Origin: Pirellulales bacterium
GTDB taxonomy: Bacteria; Planctomycetota; Planctomycetia; Pirellulales; Thermoguttaceae
Length of the DNA stretch: 15,337 nt
Assembly (NCBI GenBank): GCA_030642635.1
Contig: DAOWNK010000047.1
Span: 1-15,337, forward strand
Direction of reading: 5' to 3'
A program made the position numbers and the translations under genes. Shown here piece after piece: positions 5,876-12,844 of the stretch; position 1 is the first letter of the stretch, and every line of letters begins with the position of its first letter. A model generated the notes under the pieces. The model was not told the DNA's origin, did no database searches, and worked only from the letters and a program-made list of their open reading frames with translations.

Positions 5876-8533
5876 ATGATACGAGCGTGGATCGGAGTGG
5901 CGCTGTTGGCCGTCTCGTGGCTGTTGGGTCTGGGGTACTACTACCCACCCAACTACACGGCATGGACGGCGGCGATTGCGGCCGGCACTTTGTTGCTGGG
6001 TGGTCGTATGGAGCGGCTGCCGGGCCGGCGCGACAGCTTGATCGTCATTGCACTCCTCGTGCCGGTGGTGCTCTTTGCACCGTGGCCGCTGTGCGCGGCG
6101 CCGCTGTTGATCGCCGCCGGATTGATTCTGGATTTACTGCCGATCCCACTCCGTTGGCCGAAACCCCTTGGCCGGGCCGCAGTTGCCGGCGGGCTGGTCC
6201 TGTTGGCCCAGGCGGCGGCAATGGCGATTTACACCACCGCCACCTCACGCTGCCACGATCTGCCACAGCCGCTCCTGCAAATGCTCACCGGTGTTGCCCG
6301 ACTGCTGGGTATCGACGCTGTGGCCGACGGACCGGCCATAGTGATGCACTCGATGCGCCAGGTGTATCGACTGGCGGCGACCTGGGAACTTCTGCTGGAT
6401 CCGCCCACGCTGTGTTTCTACGTCGGTTCCTTGGTTCTGTTAGGGCTTATGGCCCGCTCGCGGTTGCCCGAGGGTGTGCGATGGAAGGCGTGGATCGGTG
6501 CGCTGCGGTCGCTTACGATCATCGTCGTGGTATGGCTGCCGATTCGTGCCGGCGTGCTCATTGCGCTGTTCCGTCACCGGGTGCTTTGTTGGGACGACGT
6601 TATGCCGCTGCATGTAATGAACCAGTTCTGGTCGCCGTGGGTTCACCTGTTGCTGTTGCTCGGACCGGTGTTGTTGGCGTGGCGATTCGTGCGCACACCT
6701 ACCGATGAACCGTGCCATAAAGCCGCGACCGCTGGTCGCGCCAATACCGCCGGTAATTTGACATGGTGGGGCGCGACCAACGGTCGCGGCTTTGTAGTTG
6801 GGGACACCCTCGCCGGTGTCGGTTTGGTGCTGCTGGCGGCTGTCGTCTTTACCGTAGCGATCAATTGGGACCCGGTCGGACGACGCAAGGAAGGCCGCGT
6901 TATGGTTGTCGAGCGCCACTCCACCTGGGAACCGACAACCAAACCCTACGACACAAAATGGTTCGGCCACGACTCGGGCTACAACTACGCGGCGCTGTAC
7001 GATTACCTGTCAAAATTCTTCGATATGTCGCGGCTGCTGGAGTCGGATAAAATCTCCGACGAGACGCTCAACCGCTGCGACGTGCTGGTGATAAAAACGC
7101 CCACCGCACGATACGGCAAAAATGAAATCAACGCGGTGCTGCGATTCGTCCGGCAAGGCGGCGGATTGCTGCTAGTCGGCGAGCACACCAACTTCGATAA
7201 GTCCAGCAGTTTCCTGAACGACATCACCCGACCCCTTGGCTTTACCTTTCGCCACGATTTGTTGTTCGGTGTCGAGAAACCTTACGAGCAGTTATACGTC
7301 CCGCCGCGCGTGCCGCACCAGATCGTGCAGCATCTGCCGCCGATGGATTTCGCCGTTTCCTGCTCGATCGATCCGGGCCGCAGCCGAGGTCGCGCGGCGA
7401 TGCTGGGAACCGGCCTGTGGAGCCTGATGCCCGACTATCACACGGATAACTACTTTCCCGTGCCGCATCATCACCCGGATATGCGATACGGTGCATTCGT
7501 GCAACTCTGGTCGATGCGGTCTGGGAAAGGCCGCGTGCTGGCGTTTACCGATTCGACCATATTTTCAAACTTCTGCACGTTCCAGCCCGGCAAGGCGGAA
7601 CTGATGCTCGGCATGATCGACTGGCTTAACCGCCGCAGTGGAGTGTTCGATCCTCGCGGCGTACTGCTTGTGCTCGGTCTGATACCGCTGGCCGCCGGAT
7701 TGTGGCTGGTGCGTCGCCGGAAAGACACTTGGCTGCTGCTGCTTGCCGCCGTCATGTGCGGCTGTGTAATTGGAGGTATGGCCACGGCGGCGGTGCACCG
7801 TTGGACCATGCCGCCGCTGCGACCGGTTCGGCCCATGGTCCGGGCAGTCATCGACCGGACCACCTCGGCGGCGCCGCTCTCGAAGGGCGCTTACATCGAG
7901 GACGAGCAGGACGGTACGAGCTTCGGCCTGTTGGAACAATGGATATCAAGGCTGGGCTATTTTACCACGCGGCGCAGCGGCCCGGACGCCTTTTGCGGCG
8001 AGGTGCTCGTGGTGATCTGCCCGAGCAGGTCGGTAAGTCGCCGGTTCCGCGAGCGGTTGATCGAGTACGTCGAAAACGGCGGCAAACTGCTGGTGATCGA
8101 CTCGCCGGATAACGAAGGCTCGACCGCCGACAGCCTGCTCTGGCCGTTTAAGCTTTCGGTGCTGCGCAACCAGGAGTGGCAAGGGCAACTCTCGTTGGGT
8201 GTGGACTGGCCGTTGGTGCCGGTCGAGTCGGCCTACGAGGTCGCAGGCGGTCGGCCGGTGGCACAGTTGGGCGCCCGCCCGGTAGCTGCAGTAACTACCT
8301 ACGGCAAAGGCGCCGTGACGGCCGTCGGCTTCGGCTCGCTGTTTAACGACGCCAACATGGGCTTCACCTGGACCGCCGAACCGGATGCCGACGTATTGCT
8401 GCGCTACGACGTGTTGTTCGCGTTGGTTCGCTCGCTGGTAACCGGCGAGCCGGTCGGCCCGCCTCCTCCGCACAAGACGCCGGCGGAAGAGCCGGCGGAA
8501 GAACCGACGGAACAGTCCGACTCATCCCAATAA
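5876..8533 (+). CDS. Exosortase-like membrane domain fused to tandem GATase-like domains (second paralogue)
   Basis: This 885-residue protein is a paralogue of the preceding gene. Its N-terminal helices (3-270) resemble an exosortase/archaeosortase core in order and spacing. Cys180 in PPTLCFYVGSLVLLG sits where the family has its CSG cysteine; Arg224 in WLPIRAGVLIALF matches the N-x-x-R helix; His246 in MPLHVMNQFW matches the final His before a last helix. If real, it would be a membrane transpeptidase processing C-terminal sorting signals. A helix (310-330), a GATase-like domain (341-586, CDVLVIKTP and FVRQGGGLLLVGEH), two helices (594-640), a second GATase-like domain (669-855) and a Pro/Glu-rich tail follow. 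ATG 5876 has CAGGA 7 nt upstream, which decides against ATG 5828 in the repeat. Residues about 281-308 come from an inserted repeat. A GldG/DUF4350-like membrane protein without protease activity remains the alternative. Confidence 0.65.
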   Translation: MIRAWIGVALLAVSWLLGLGYYYPPNYTAWTAAIAAGTLLLGGRMERLPGRRDSLIVIALLVPVVLFAPWPLCAAPLLIAAGLILDLLPIPLRWPKPLGRAAVAGGLVLLAQAAAMAIYTTATSRCHDLPQPLLQMLTGVARLLGIDAVADGPAIVMHSMRQVYRLAATWELLLDPPTLCFYVGSLVLLGLMARSRLPEGVRWKAWIGALRSLTIIVVVWLPIRAGVLIALFRHRVLCWDDVMPLHVMNQFWSPWVHLLLLLGPVLLAWRFVRTPTDEPCHKAATAGRANTAGNLTWWGATNGRGFVVGDTLAGVGLVLLAAVVFTVAINWDPVGRRKEGRVMVVERHSTWEPTTKPYDTKWFGHDSGYNYAALYDYLSKFFDMSRLLESDKISDETLNRCDVLVIKTPTARYGKNEINAVLRFVRQGGGLLLVGEHTNFDKSSSFLNDITRPLGFTFRHDLLFGVEKPYEQLYVPPRVPHQIVQHLPPMDFAVSCSIDPGRSRGRAAMLGTGLWSLMPDYHTDNYFPVPHHHPDMRYGAFVQLWSMRSGKGRVLAFTDSTIFSNFCTFQPGKAELMLGMIDWLNRRSGVFDPRGVLLVLGLIPLAAGLWLVRRRKDTWLLLLAAVMCGCVIGGMATAAVHRWTMPPLRPVRPMVRAVIDRTTSAAPLSKGAYIEDEQDGTSFGLLEQWISRLGYFTTRRSGPDAFCGEVLVVICPSRSVSRRFRERLIEYVENGGKLLVIDSPDNEGSTADSLLWPFKLSVLRNQEWQGQLSLGVDWPLVPVESAYEVAGGRPVAQLGARPVAAVTTYGKGAVTAVGFGSLFNDANMGFTWTAEPDADVLLRYDVLFALVRSLVTGEPVGPPPPHKTPAEEPAEEPTEQSDSSQ
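6716..6797. repeat. 80-bp inverted-repeat element, in-frame coding copy
   Basis: Second copy of the 5750-5830 element, with the same arms (CATAAAGCCGCGACC, GGTCGCGCC and GGTCGCGGCTTT). It is read in frame as HKAATAGRANTAGNLTWWGA and a few more residues (281 to about 308 of the host protein). It falls exactly in the linker between the exosortase-like helices and the following helix. Confidence 0.88.
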
Positions 8534-8691
8534 AGCAGCTATCAATCTTCCGCGCCGGGTGAACCAGGCCGCCAAACGAAATTCCACCCTCTCCCTCCTC
8601 ACCCTTCCCCCTTCCCTCTTCCCCCTTTCGTCTTCCCCCTTCTCTCCGCCGCTGCCGGTTGGTAAACTACTTGAGGCATTTATACACTTGC
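8534..8691. other. Low-complexity pyrimidine-rich intergenic stretch
   Basis: After the stop of the large membrane protein, about 8583-8650 consists of imperfect CCCTTCC/CCCTTT repeats on the + strand. No ORF, hairpin terminator or promoter stands out. It is similar in style to the interior of the 1113-1263 repeat. Confidence 0.6.
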
Positions 8692-8726
8692 GTCCCCGTA
8701 GCTCAATTGGCGAGAACGACGGCGTC
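8692..8726 (+). pseudogene. tRNA 5' half (remnant)
   Basis: GTCCCCGTAGCTCAATTGGC matches a tRNA acceptor strand (GTCCCCG), U8/A9, and a D-arm GCTC-loop-GAG. CGACGG then follows, like the start of an anticodon stem. There is no normal anticodon loop, T-arm (GGTTCGA) or matching CGGGGAC 3' acceptor strand within the next 100 bp. It is best read as a broken tRNA gene or half-site left by integration at a tRNA. Confidence 0.5.
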
Positions 8727-9002
8727 GCAGTATCTCGTTGTGTGGTAATGGTTTAGTGGCGTGCCGGCCCGGAAAAAACTGGTCCAAAATTTCCCCTATT
8801 TCCCCTCGTTTTCCACTCATTTACTGCCAAATTTACTGCCAACGTACGTAGCGTCGGTAGGTGGTCTGCAACTTACCGGCTCTTCGCCCCGGCTTTCGCA
8901 TTTAATTAATGCTTCAATCAGCCCAATCTTCACGTTTTCAGGATGCATACCTGTACAAAACAGTGTGATTGGTCCAACTGACATCGGCTTTGTTGGAACG
9001 CC
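8727..9002. other. Stretch without a recognisable gene
   Basis: An open frame of about 80 codons exists on the + strand, but its composition and translation do not resemble a protein I know. The near-repeated ATTTACTGCCAA motif (8820 and 8832) is the only structure seen. The stretch lies between the tRNA half and the kinase fragment, consistent with a recombination scar. Confidence 0.4.
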
Positions 9003-9411
9003 CTAAGACATCGGTAACTCATCCCACTGTTCGAGATTACTAAACACTTCGTCAAACCAATCAGCATCAAGTCCAACCTCTTGCGTTGTTTGGAGATTGC
9101 AGCCTAGCAGCACCTCGAATTCTGGCCCCATCGGCGTGGCTCGATGAATTTTCACACTTCCACCGAGGTGATGAACGATGAAAAAGGCAGAGAGTGTGTC
9201 CATGTCTATGCCCATCGGCCATGTATGTTTTGCAATGACTGCAGAGTACAACGACGTAACTTGTCTGTTCTGCCACTCCTGGGCATCGGCGATAATTTGG
9301 AGTCTTACGCCGGACGACTGTTCCGATCCATCGGCCGCAGATATGCTGATCTTAATCGTTCGATCTTCACCGTCCATGTCGCAAATACGTTCGACGAGAA
9401 TTCGGATCAAA
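9003..9411 (-). pseudogene. Histidine-kinase-like ATPase domain, C-terminal fragment
   Basis: The 135 codons from a TTG at 9410 have the layout of the end of a HATPase_c domain. A strand pair IKISISA / RLQIIADA is followed by a helix with MGIDMDTLSAFFIVHHLGG, which corresponds to the G2-box helix and the x-x-HGG turn. The closing strands are SVKIHRA and GPEFEVLLG. The phosphoacceptor domain and the N-box half are missing. At the right end the reading frame continues (LERLIRILVERI) into the sequence where the RHS core begins, so the gene was cut and joined to RHS DNA. Function as a kinase is not expected. Identification rests on the pattern, not on a named orthologue. Confidence 0.5.
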
Positions 9412-10774
9412 CGTTCCAGTTGGCGTCTTGTAGGGCGTAGAGGCGTTCGTTCAGGACGCCGTTTTTCGGATCGCTGGTGTCGCGATCACGCAAGACAAGG
9501 TCGTCGACGTAACGCAGGCCCCAGACGTATTGGATGTCGACGGTGGGGGTGCCGGCTGCGCTGCTGCTCGAGCCGTAGTAATTGTCCTCCACGCGCTCTT
9601 CGAGCACCTGCCACTGGTCGCTGTAATAGAAATAACGCACTTCTTCCAGCGAGCCGGAGATGTAAACCTCCTTCAGCGTCCGGCGGTTCAGCCCGTCGTA
9701 CTCGTAACCGGCGACAAGCACGCCGTTGTGGTTGACCTCGACCAGCCGGTTCCAGGCATCGTAGGTCAGATCGTAGTGCGCTGCCCAGTCGTCGGGTTTC
9801 GGAATCTTTCTCATGTTGCCGGCCCGATCGTGAGACACATGCACACCGCTGCCGGCGATCTGCGTAAGTTCGTTCGACTTGTTGTGGCTACGGGTTTGAT
9901 CGAGGTCCCAATCGTCATCGCCGTCGGTGTCTTGCTTGAAGGCGTTCCAATTGCCGGTCGGGTCGAGCGACCACTGTTCGGCGAAGTTCTTGGTCTGGGC
10001 GACCAGGCCGTCCTTGTTGGCGTTCAAGTTGCCTCGGTCGAGATCGGTAAGCTGGTAAACGCCGTCGTAATCGTACAGTTCGTCGAGATTTACGCTGTTT
10101 GCGGCGGCTACAGAATCTTCACGATACAGCCGGTTGCCTGCCCGGTCATAACCGTGGCCGATCCGCACGGCGTCGACGTCCGGCGTCGGGCCGTAGTCTA
10201 CCCAGCGATGATCGACAATGCGGCCAAGGGCGTCCAGCGCGGCGTATGCCCGCGGCGTGCCGTGGTCGAGGTCGAGTTTCAGGTCGGGTTGGGCCAGGTC
10301 GACTTTCGAAACGCCGACGGCGCCGAGATACTCGTAGTCGGCCAGATGCGTCGAGCCGTCGTCGTCGATCAACGCCGCCACGCGGCCAAGATTATCCGCC
10401 GCGCTGCCGCCGTCGCCGTAGTTGAAGTTCAACTCGCGGCCGTTGGGATACGTGAGCTTGGTCCGGCGGACGTGGTTGTTCGAGCCGTTGGCATAACTAT
10501 ACCCGACCTTGGGCGTGGTCTGCACGTTGACCACCGCATCGTGATCTTGGTACTCGGTTTCCAGTTGGCCGAAATCGTTATAAACGAACTTCACCTCGCT
10601 GAGCACCCAACCGCTGCCCACGGTGGCGTTGCTGTAATTGGTAACCGTCTGCAACATGCCACGCACCTCGTATGTCTGCCGTACCCGCAGCACGCGATTC
10701 TCGATGCCCAAGCCCACGGCCGTCACCCGATCTTGCGTCAAGCGGCCGAGTTGATCGTAGTCATACTCATGCAC
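9407..10774 (-). CDS. RHS/YD-repeat core fragment, truncated at both ends (left module)
   Basis: The 455 codons encode typical YD/RHS repeats (for example EYDYDQLGRLTQDRV and GYEYDGLNRRTLKEVY), which form the beta-cocoon shell of polymorphic RHS toxins. The frame is open, and RHS-like, upstream of the ATG at 10774 as far as about 10870 (NGTDGVYDRVEYEYNRLGE). There it meets an in-frame TGA next to a terminator. At the other end it stops at QDANWNV, whereas the right module continues NWNVVALAEPDGD to the hallmark GRFINRDPIGYE. The C-terminal toxin and cleavage region are therefore lost where the kinase fragment is joined. It is highly similar to 12786-14978 at the DNA level. It keeps two segments deleted from that copy. 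Probably a non-functional remnant. Confidence 0.85.
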   Translation of the reverse strand: MHEYDYDQLGRLTQDRVTAVGLGIENRVLRVRQTYEVRGMLQTVTNYSNATVGSGWVLSEVKFVYNDFGQLETEYQDHDAVVNVQTTPKVGYSYANGSNNHVRRTKLTYPNGRELNFNYGDGGSAADNLGRVAALIDDDGSTHLADYEYLGAVGVSKVDLAQPDLKLDLDHGTPRAYAALDALGRIVDHRWVDYGPTPDVDAVRIGHGYDRAGNRLYREDSVAAANSVNLDELYDYDGVYQLTDLDRGNLNANKDGLVAQTKNFAEQWSLDPTGNWNAFKQDTDGDDDWDLDQTRSHNKSNELTQIAGSGVHVSHDRAGNMRKIPKPDDWAAHYDLTYDAWNRLVEVNHNGVLVAGYEYDGLNRRTLKEVYISGSLEEVRYFYYSDQWQVLEERVEDNYYGSSSSAAGTPTVDIQYVWGLRYVDDLVLRDRDTSDPKNGVLNERLYALQDANWNV

Positions 10775-10879
10775 CGTGCCGTTTTGATCCTTAACCCAGA
10801 TCCGCTCACCCAGACGATTATACTCGTATTCGACGCGGTCGTAAACCCCGTCGGTGCCGTTGCCACCGTTCGATCAGAA

Positions 10880-10920
10880 ACAAAAAAGGCACCCGGCGTC
10901 GCGTGGATGCCGAGTGCCTT
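10880..10920 (-). terminator. Intrinsic terminator (left copy)
   Basis: On the - strand a stem AGGCACTCGGC / GCCGGGTGCCT (one mismatch, 11-nt loop) is followed by TTTTTTGTTT. It lies between the lipoprotein gene and the left RHS fragment and would end transcription from the right. It is nearly the same as the hairpin at 14972-15014. Confidence 0.8.
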
Positions 10921-11010
10921 GTGGGTTTAGGTTGTTAAGACGAAGGGCAGTTCAATTCGTCGGATCGTGAGTTGGACTGCCGGATTGTCCCGTTTTTCGC
11001 CCGCGTTTGT
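10920..11010 (-). repeat. Conserved flank upstream of the terminator (left copy)
   Basis: A short open segment on the - strand ends at TAA 10927-10929 and reads NPAVQLTIRRIELPFVLTT. It matches SPVDWIVIRLGELPFTLIT at 15024-15128, and both are followed by the same hairpin. This is either the last codons of a lost gene or a non-coding repeat that travels with RHS modules. Confidence 0.55.
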
Positions 11011-11015
11011 TCCCC

Positions 11016-11666
11016 TCAATGTTGCCGAAGAAACACCGTGTTCTCTGTAAATTTGAGCAACGCAGCCGACTGCCAAGCTCCGTTCTTCTTGTAAATTGAT
11101 ATATTCTCGAAGGGAAGTTGCTTGAATTGGCTGGTGCTCATCTTGTCAAGTATCTTTGTTAGGTCATGGATCTGCTCGATAATCTGCCGGCGGGTTATTT
11201 CACCAGTAGAATTTTCGACGAGAAACGCCATGTCAACTTCGCGCTGCTTGTTATGGGCTATGACCACAGTCCGAAGATTTCCGGGTTGTTCCAGTATGAG
11301 CGGACGCACGAAGACTTGCGACCAGCCTTTCCATCCGCCCACATACGTGACCAGAGTCTTCTCTTCTTCGTACATTTGTCGTATAGATTCTGTTGACGCC
11401 GACCTCAAACCCTCCCGGATTTCAGCGATCCACTTGGCACAGCGTTCCCGTTGCTTCTTCCATTCCTCTAGTGTACGTATCGACTTGGGGAAAACTATAC
11501 AACGGATGCTCACGTCACCTTCAGGCTCTAAACTTGTTTGCCATAGACCTGGTTTGACCTCTTGCAGTCTCCCATCAGGCACCCTATTGTTTGTTCTACA
11601 AGCAATGGATTGGCAAATAAGAATGATCGCAAACAAAAAGAATGGGTAGGGATGTCTTGTCACCAT
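11016..11666 (-). CDS. Predicted lipoprotein, candidate immunity protein for the RHS C-terminal domain
   Basis: I do not recognise a family. The start ATG at 11666 is set by AGGAGG 4 nt upstream (11671-11676) and gives 216 residues. The N-terminus MVTRHPYPFFLFAIILICQS has a positively charged tip and a hydrophobic core followed by SIAC, an acceptable lipobox with the modified Cys at about residue 23. The mature part is mixed alpha/beta, with a charged helix (EEWKKQRERCAKWIAEIREG) and no second membrane segment. The gene begins 53 bp after the RHS C-terminal domain ends, on the same strand, and is similarly AT-rich compared with the RHS core. That position is where RHS and CDI systems keep the immunity gene. 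A lipoprotein would act in the periplasm, which would imply a periplasmic toxin target. Immunity function is inferred from position. Confidence 0.7.
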   Translation of the reverse strand: MVTRHPYPFFLFAIILICQSIACRTNNRVPDGRLQEVKPGLWQTSLEPEGDVSIRCIVFPKSIRTLEEWKKQRERCAKWIAEIREGLRSASTESIRQMYEEEKTLVTYVGGWKGWSQVFVRPLILEQPGNLRTVVIAHNKQREVDMAFLVENSTGEITRRQIIEQIHDLTKILDKMSTSQFKQLPFENISIYKKNGAWQSAALLKFTENTVFLRQH

Positions 11667-11719
11667 CGTACCTCCTGCGATTACAATTTGTGAAATCAAC
11701 TCGCATAGGGGGCCGGTTA

Positions 11720-12844
11720 CTACCGACCTCCCCCTCCCCCTCCCCCGTTAATGTCAAATTCGACTTCTTTCTCTTGATATGCCGAGCCGATAATATCAAA
11801 AGCAGTTGCCATTTTAAAGTCTTCCACCAAAGTTGCGTACTTATCAAATATTTTGTCGCCAGCGAGCATGACGAACTTCTCTCCGGGGTTCTGCCAGTCA
11901 TACCTGTCACCTATACTAATCATGCCCTTAAACTGAACAGTCCGTCCAGTAACGCAGTACTTTCCAGTAAGCACAATTCTAAACCACCCCAGAGAATGAA
12001 ATAAATCTGTCCCATCATTGGCTGTGATTCCCGTGAATTGTTGAGCCTTAAACTCTCCTCCACCAGTGAGCTTAAGTGCTTTTATTTTTTTATTGAGAGA
12101 GGCCTTGACGCCTGCGTCCTTAATTATGCTATTGACTTCATCCGGTTCTAGCAGGAGAGTTCCACCTACCTTGTCGAGCCAGCGATTTATTAACCTAGCC
12201 GCCATCGGGTAGCCGCGAATACTTCCCCAGTTTGCTATAAAGTCATACATCATCTTCGCTTCGCATGCAGCCACATACCTCTGGTGATTCGCCAAAGCGC
12301 TTTTAATACTTTTAATCCTCGTCGCAAACGGTCCTAATCCATAGGGATCGATTATGTGTACTGGGCGATCATGGACATATTGATACAGGTTCCATTCGTT
12401 TCCTTCATACCCTATCGGATCGCGGTTGATGAACCGTCCCAATCGCGTGTGGTAGTAGCGGTTGCGGTAGTGCATTAGGCCGGTTTCTTCGTCTAGGCGG
12501 CGGCCGGTGAAGAGGTAGGGCCAGGCGTAATCCGTGCCGGAGTAAGCCGTGAAATCGGGGTCCAATGGCGTGGCTTTGCCGTAGGCGTCATAGATAAAGC
12601 GTTCTACGATGTCGCCGTCGGGTTCGGCCAGGGCTACTACGTTCCAGTTGGCGTCTTGTAGTGCGTAGAGGCGTTCGTTTAGTATGCCGTTCTTCGGATC
12701 GCTGGTGTCGCGGTGTCTTAGAATTAGGTCGTCGACGTAACGCAGGCCCCAGACATATTGGGAATTAGGGATTGGGGATTGGGGATTAGAGGAAGAACTG
12801 GTGCCCGAGCCGTAGTAATCGTCCTCCACGCGCTCTTCGAGCAC
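11720..12844 (-). CDS. RHS protein C-terminal part with unique C-terminal (toxin-like) domain
   Basis: The first ATG in this frame is at 12844, but the frame is open and RHS-like back to about 12924, where a deletion shifts it relative to 12786-14978. Residues 1-170 are the end of the core and include LFTGRRLDEETGLMHYRNRY and the hallmark GRFINRDPIGYEGNEWNLYQ, ending at DPYGL. Residues 171-374 are a unique, clearly more AT-rich domain, as in polymorphic toxins, where the C-terminal tip is the effector. It contains LGWFRIVLTGKYCV and IGDRYDW (Asp313, Tyr315, Asp316). The D-x-Y-D spacing recalls the colicin M active-site motif, but the following His-Arg is Glu-Lys here, so I assign no activity. 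It ends in a poly-Gly run from a C-rich microsatellite. A heptamer repeat encodes residues about 20-28. Confidence 0.82.
   Translation of the reverse strand: MLEERVEDDYYGSGTSSSSNPQSPIPNSQYVWGLRYVDDLILRHRDTSDPKNGILNERLYALQDANWNVVALAEPDGDIVERFIYDAYGKATPLDPDFTAYSGTDYAWPYLFTGRRLDEETGLMHYRNRYYHTRLGRFINRDPIGYEGNEWNLYQYVHDRPVHIIDPYGLGPFATRIKSIKSALANHQRYVAACEAKMMYDFIANWGSIRGYPMAARLINRWLDKVGGTLLLEPDEVNSIIKDAGVKASLNKKIKALKLTGGGEFKAQQFTGITANDGTDLFHSLGWFRIVLTGKYCVTGRTVQFKGMISIGDRYDWQNPGEKFVMLAGDKIFDKYATLVEDFKMATAFDIIGSAYQEKEVEFDINGGGGGGGR
12762..12792. repeat. Heptamer tandem repeat inside the RHS gene
   Basis: GGAATTAGGGATTGGGGATT and the following GGGGATTAGAGG form about four copies of ATTRGGG, the complement of the CCCTAAT/CCCCAAT unit seen at 140-180. 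In the RHS frame it reads NPQSPIPNS, where the other RHS copy has AAGTPTVDI. The array therefore replaces a few codons without breaking the frame. Confidence 0.85.

Noticed and set aside
8761..9006. An 81-codon + strand open frame after the tRNA half
   Set aside because: It starts with GTG without a ribosome binding site, has a non-coding look and no recognisable motif.
9530..10930. A 466-codon open frame on the + strand opposite the left RHS fragment
   Set aside because: It is the antisense of YD-repeat DNA; the valine/glycine/arginine-rich translation has no family pattern, and a similar antisense frame appears opposite the other RHS copy (13443-14717).
11720..12335. Assigning the RHS C-terminal domain as a colicin M-type lipid II hydrolase
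   Set aside because: Only D-x-Y-D matches; the essential His-Arg positions are Glu-Lys, so the resemblance may be chance.
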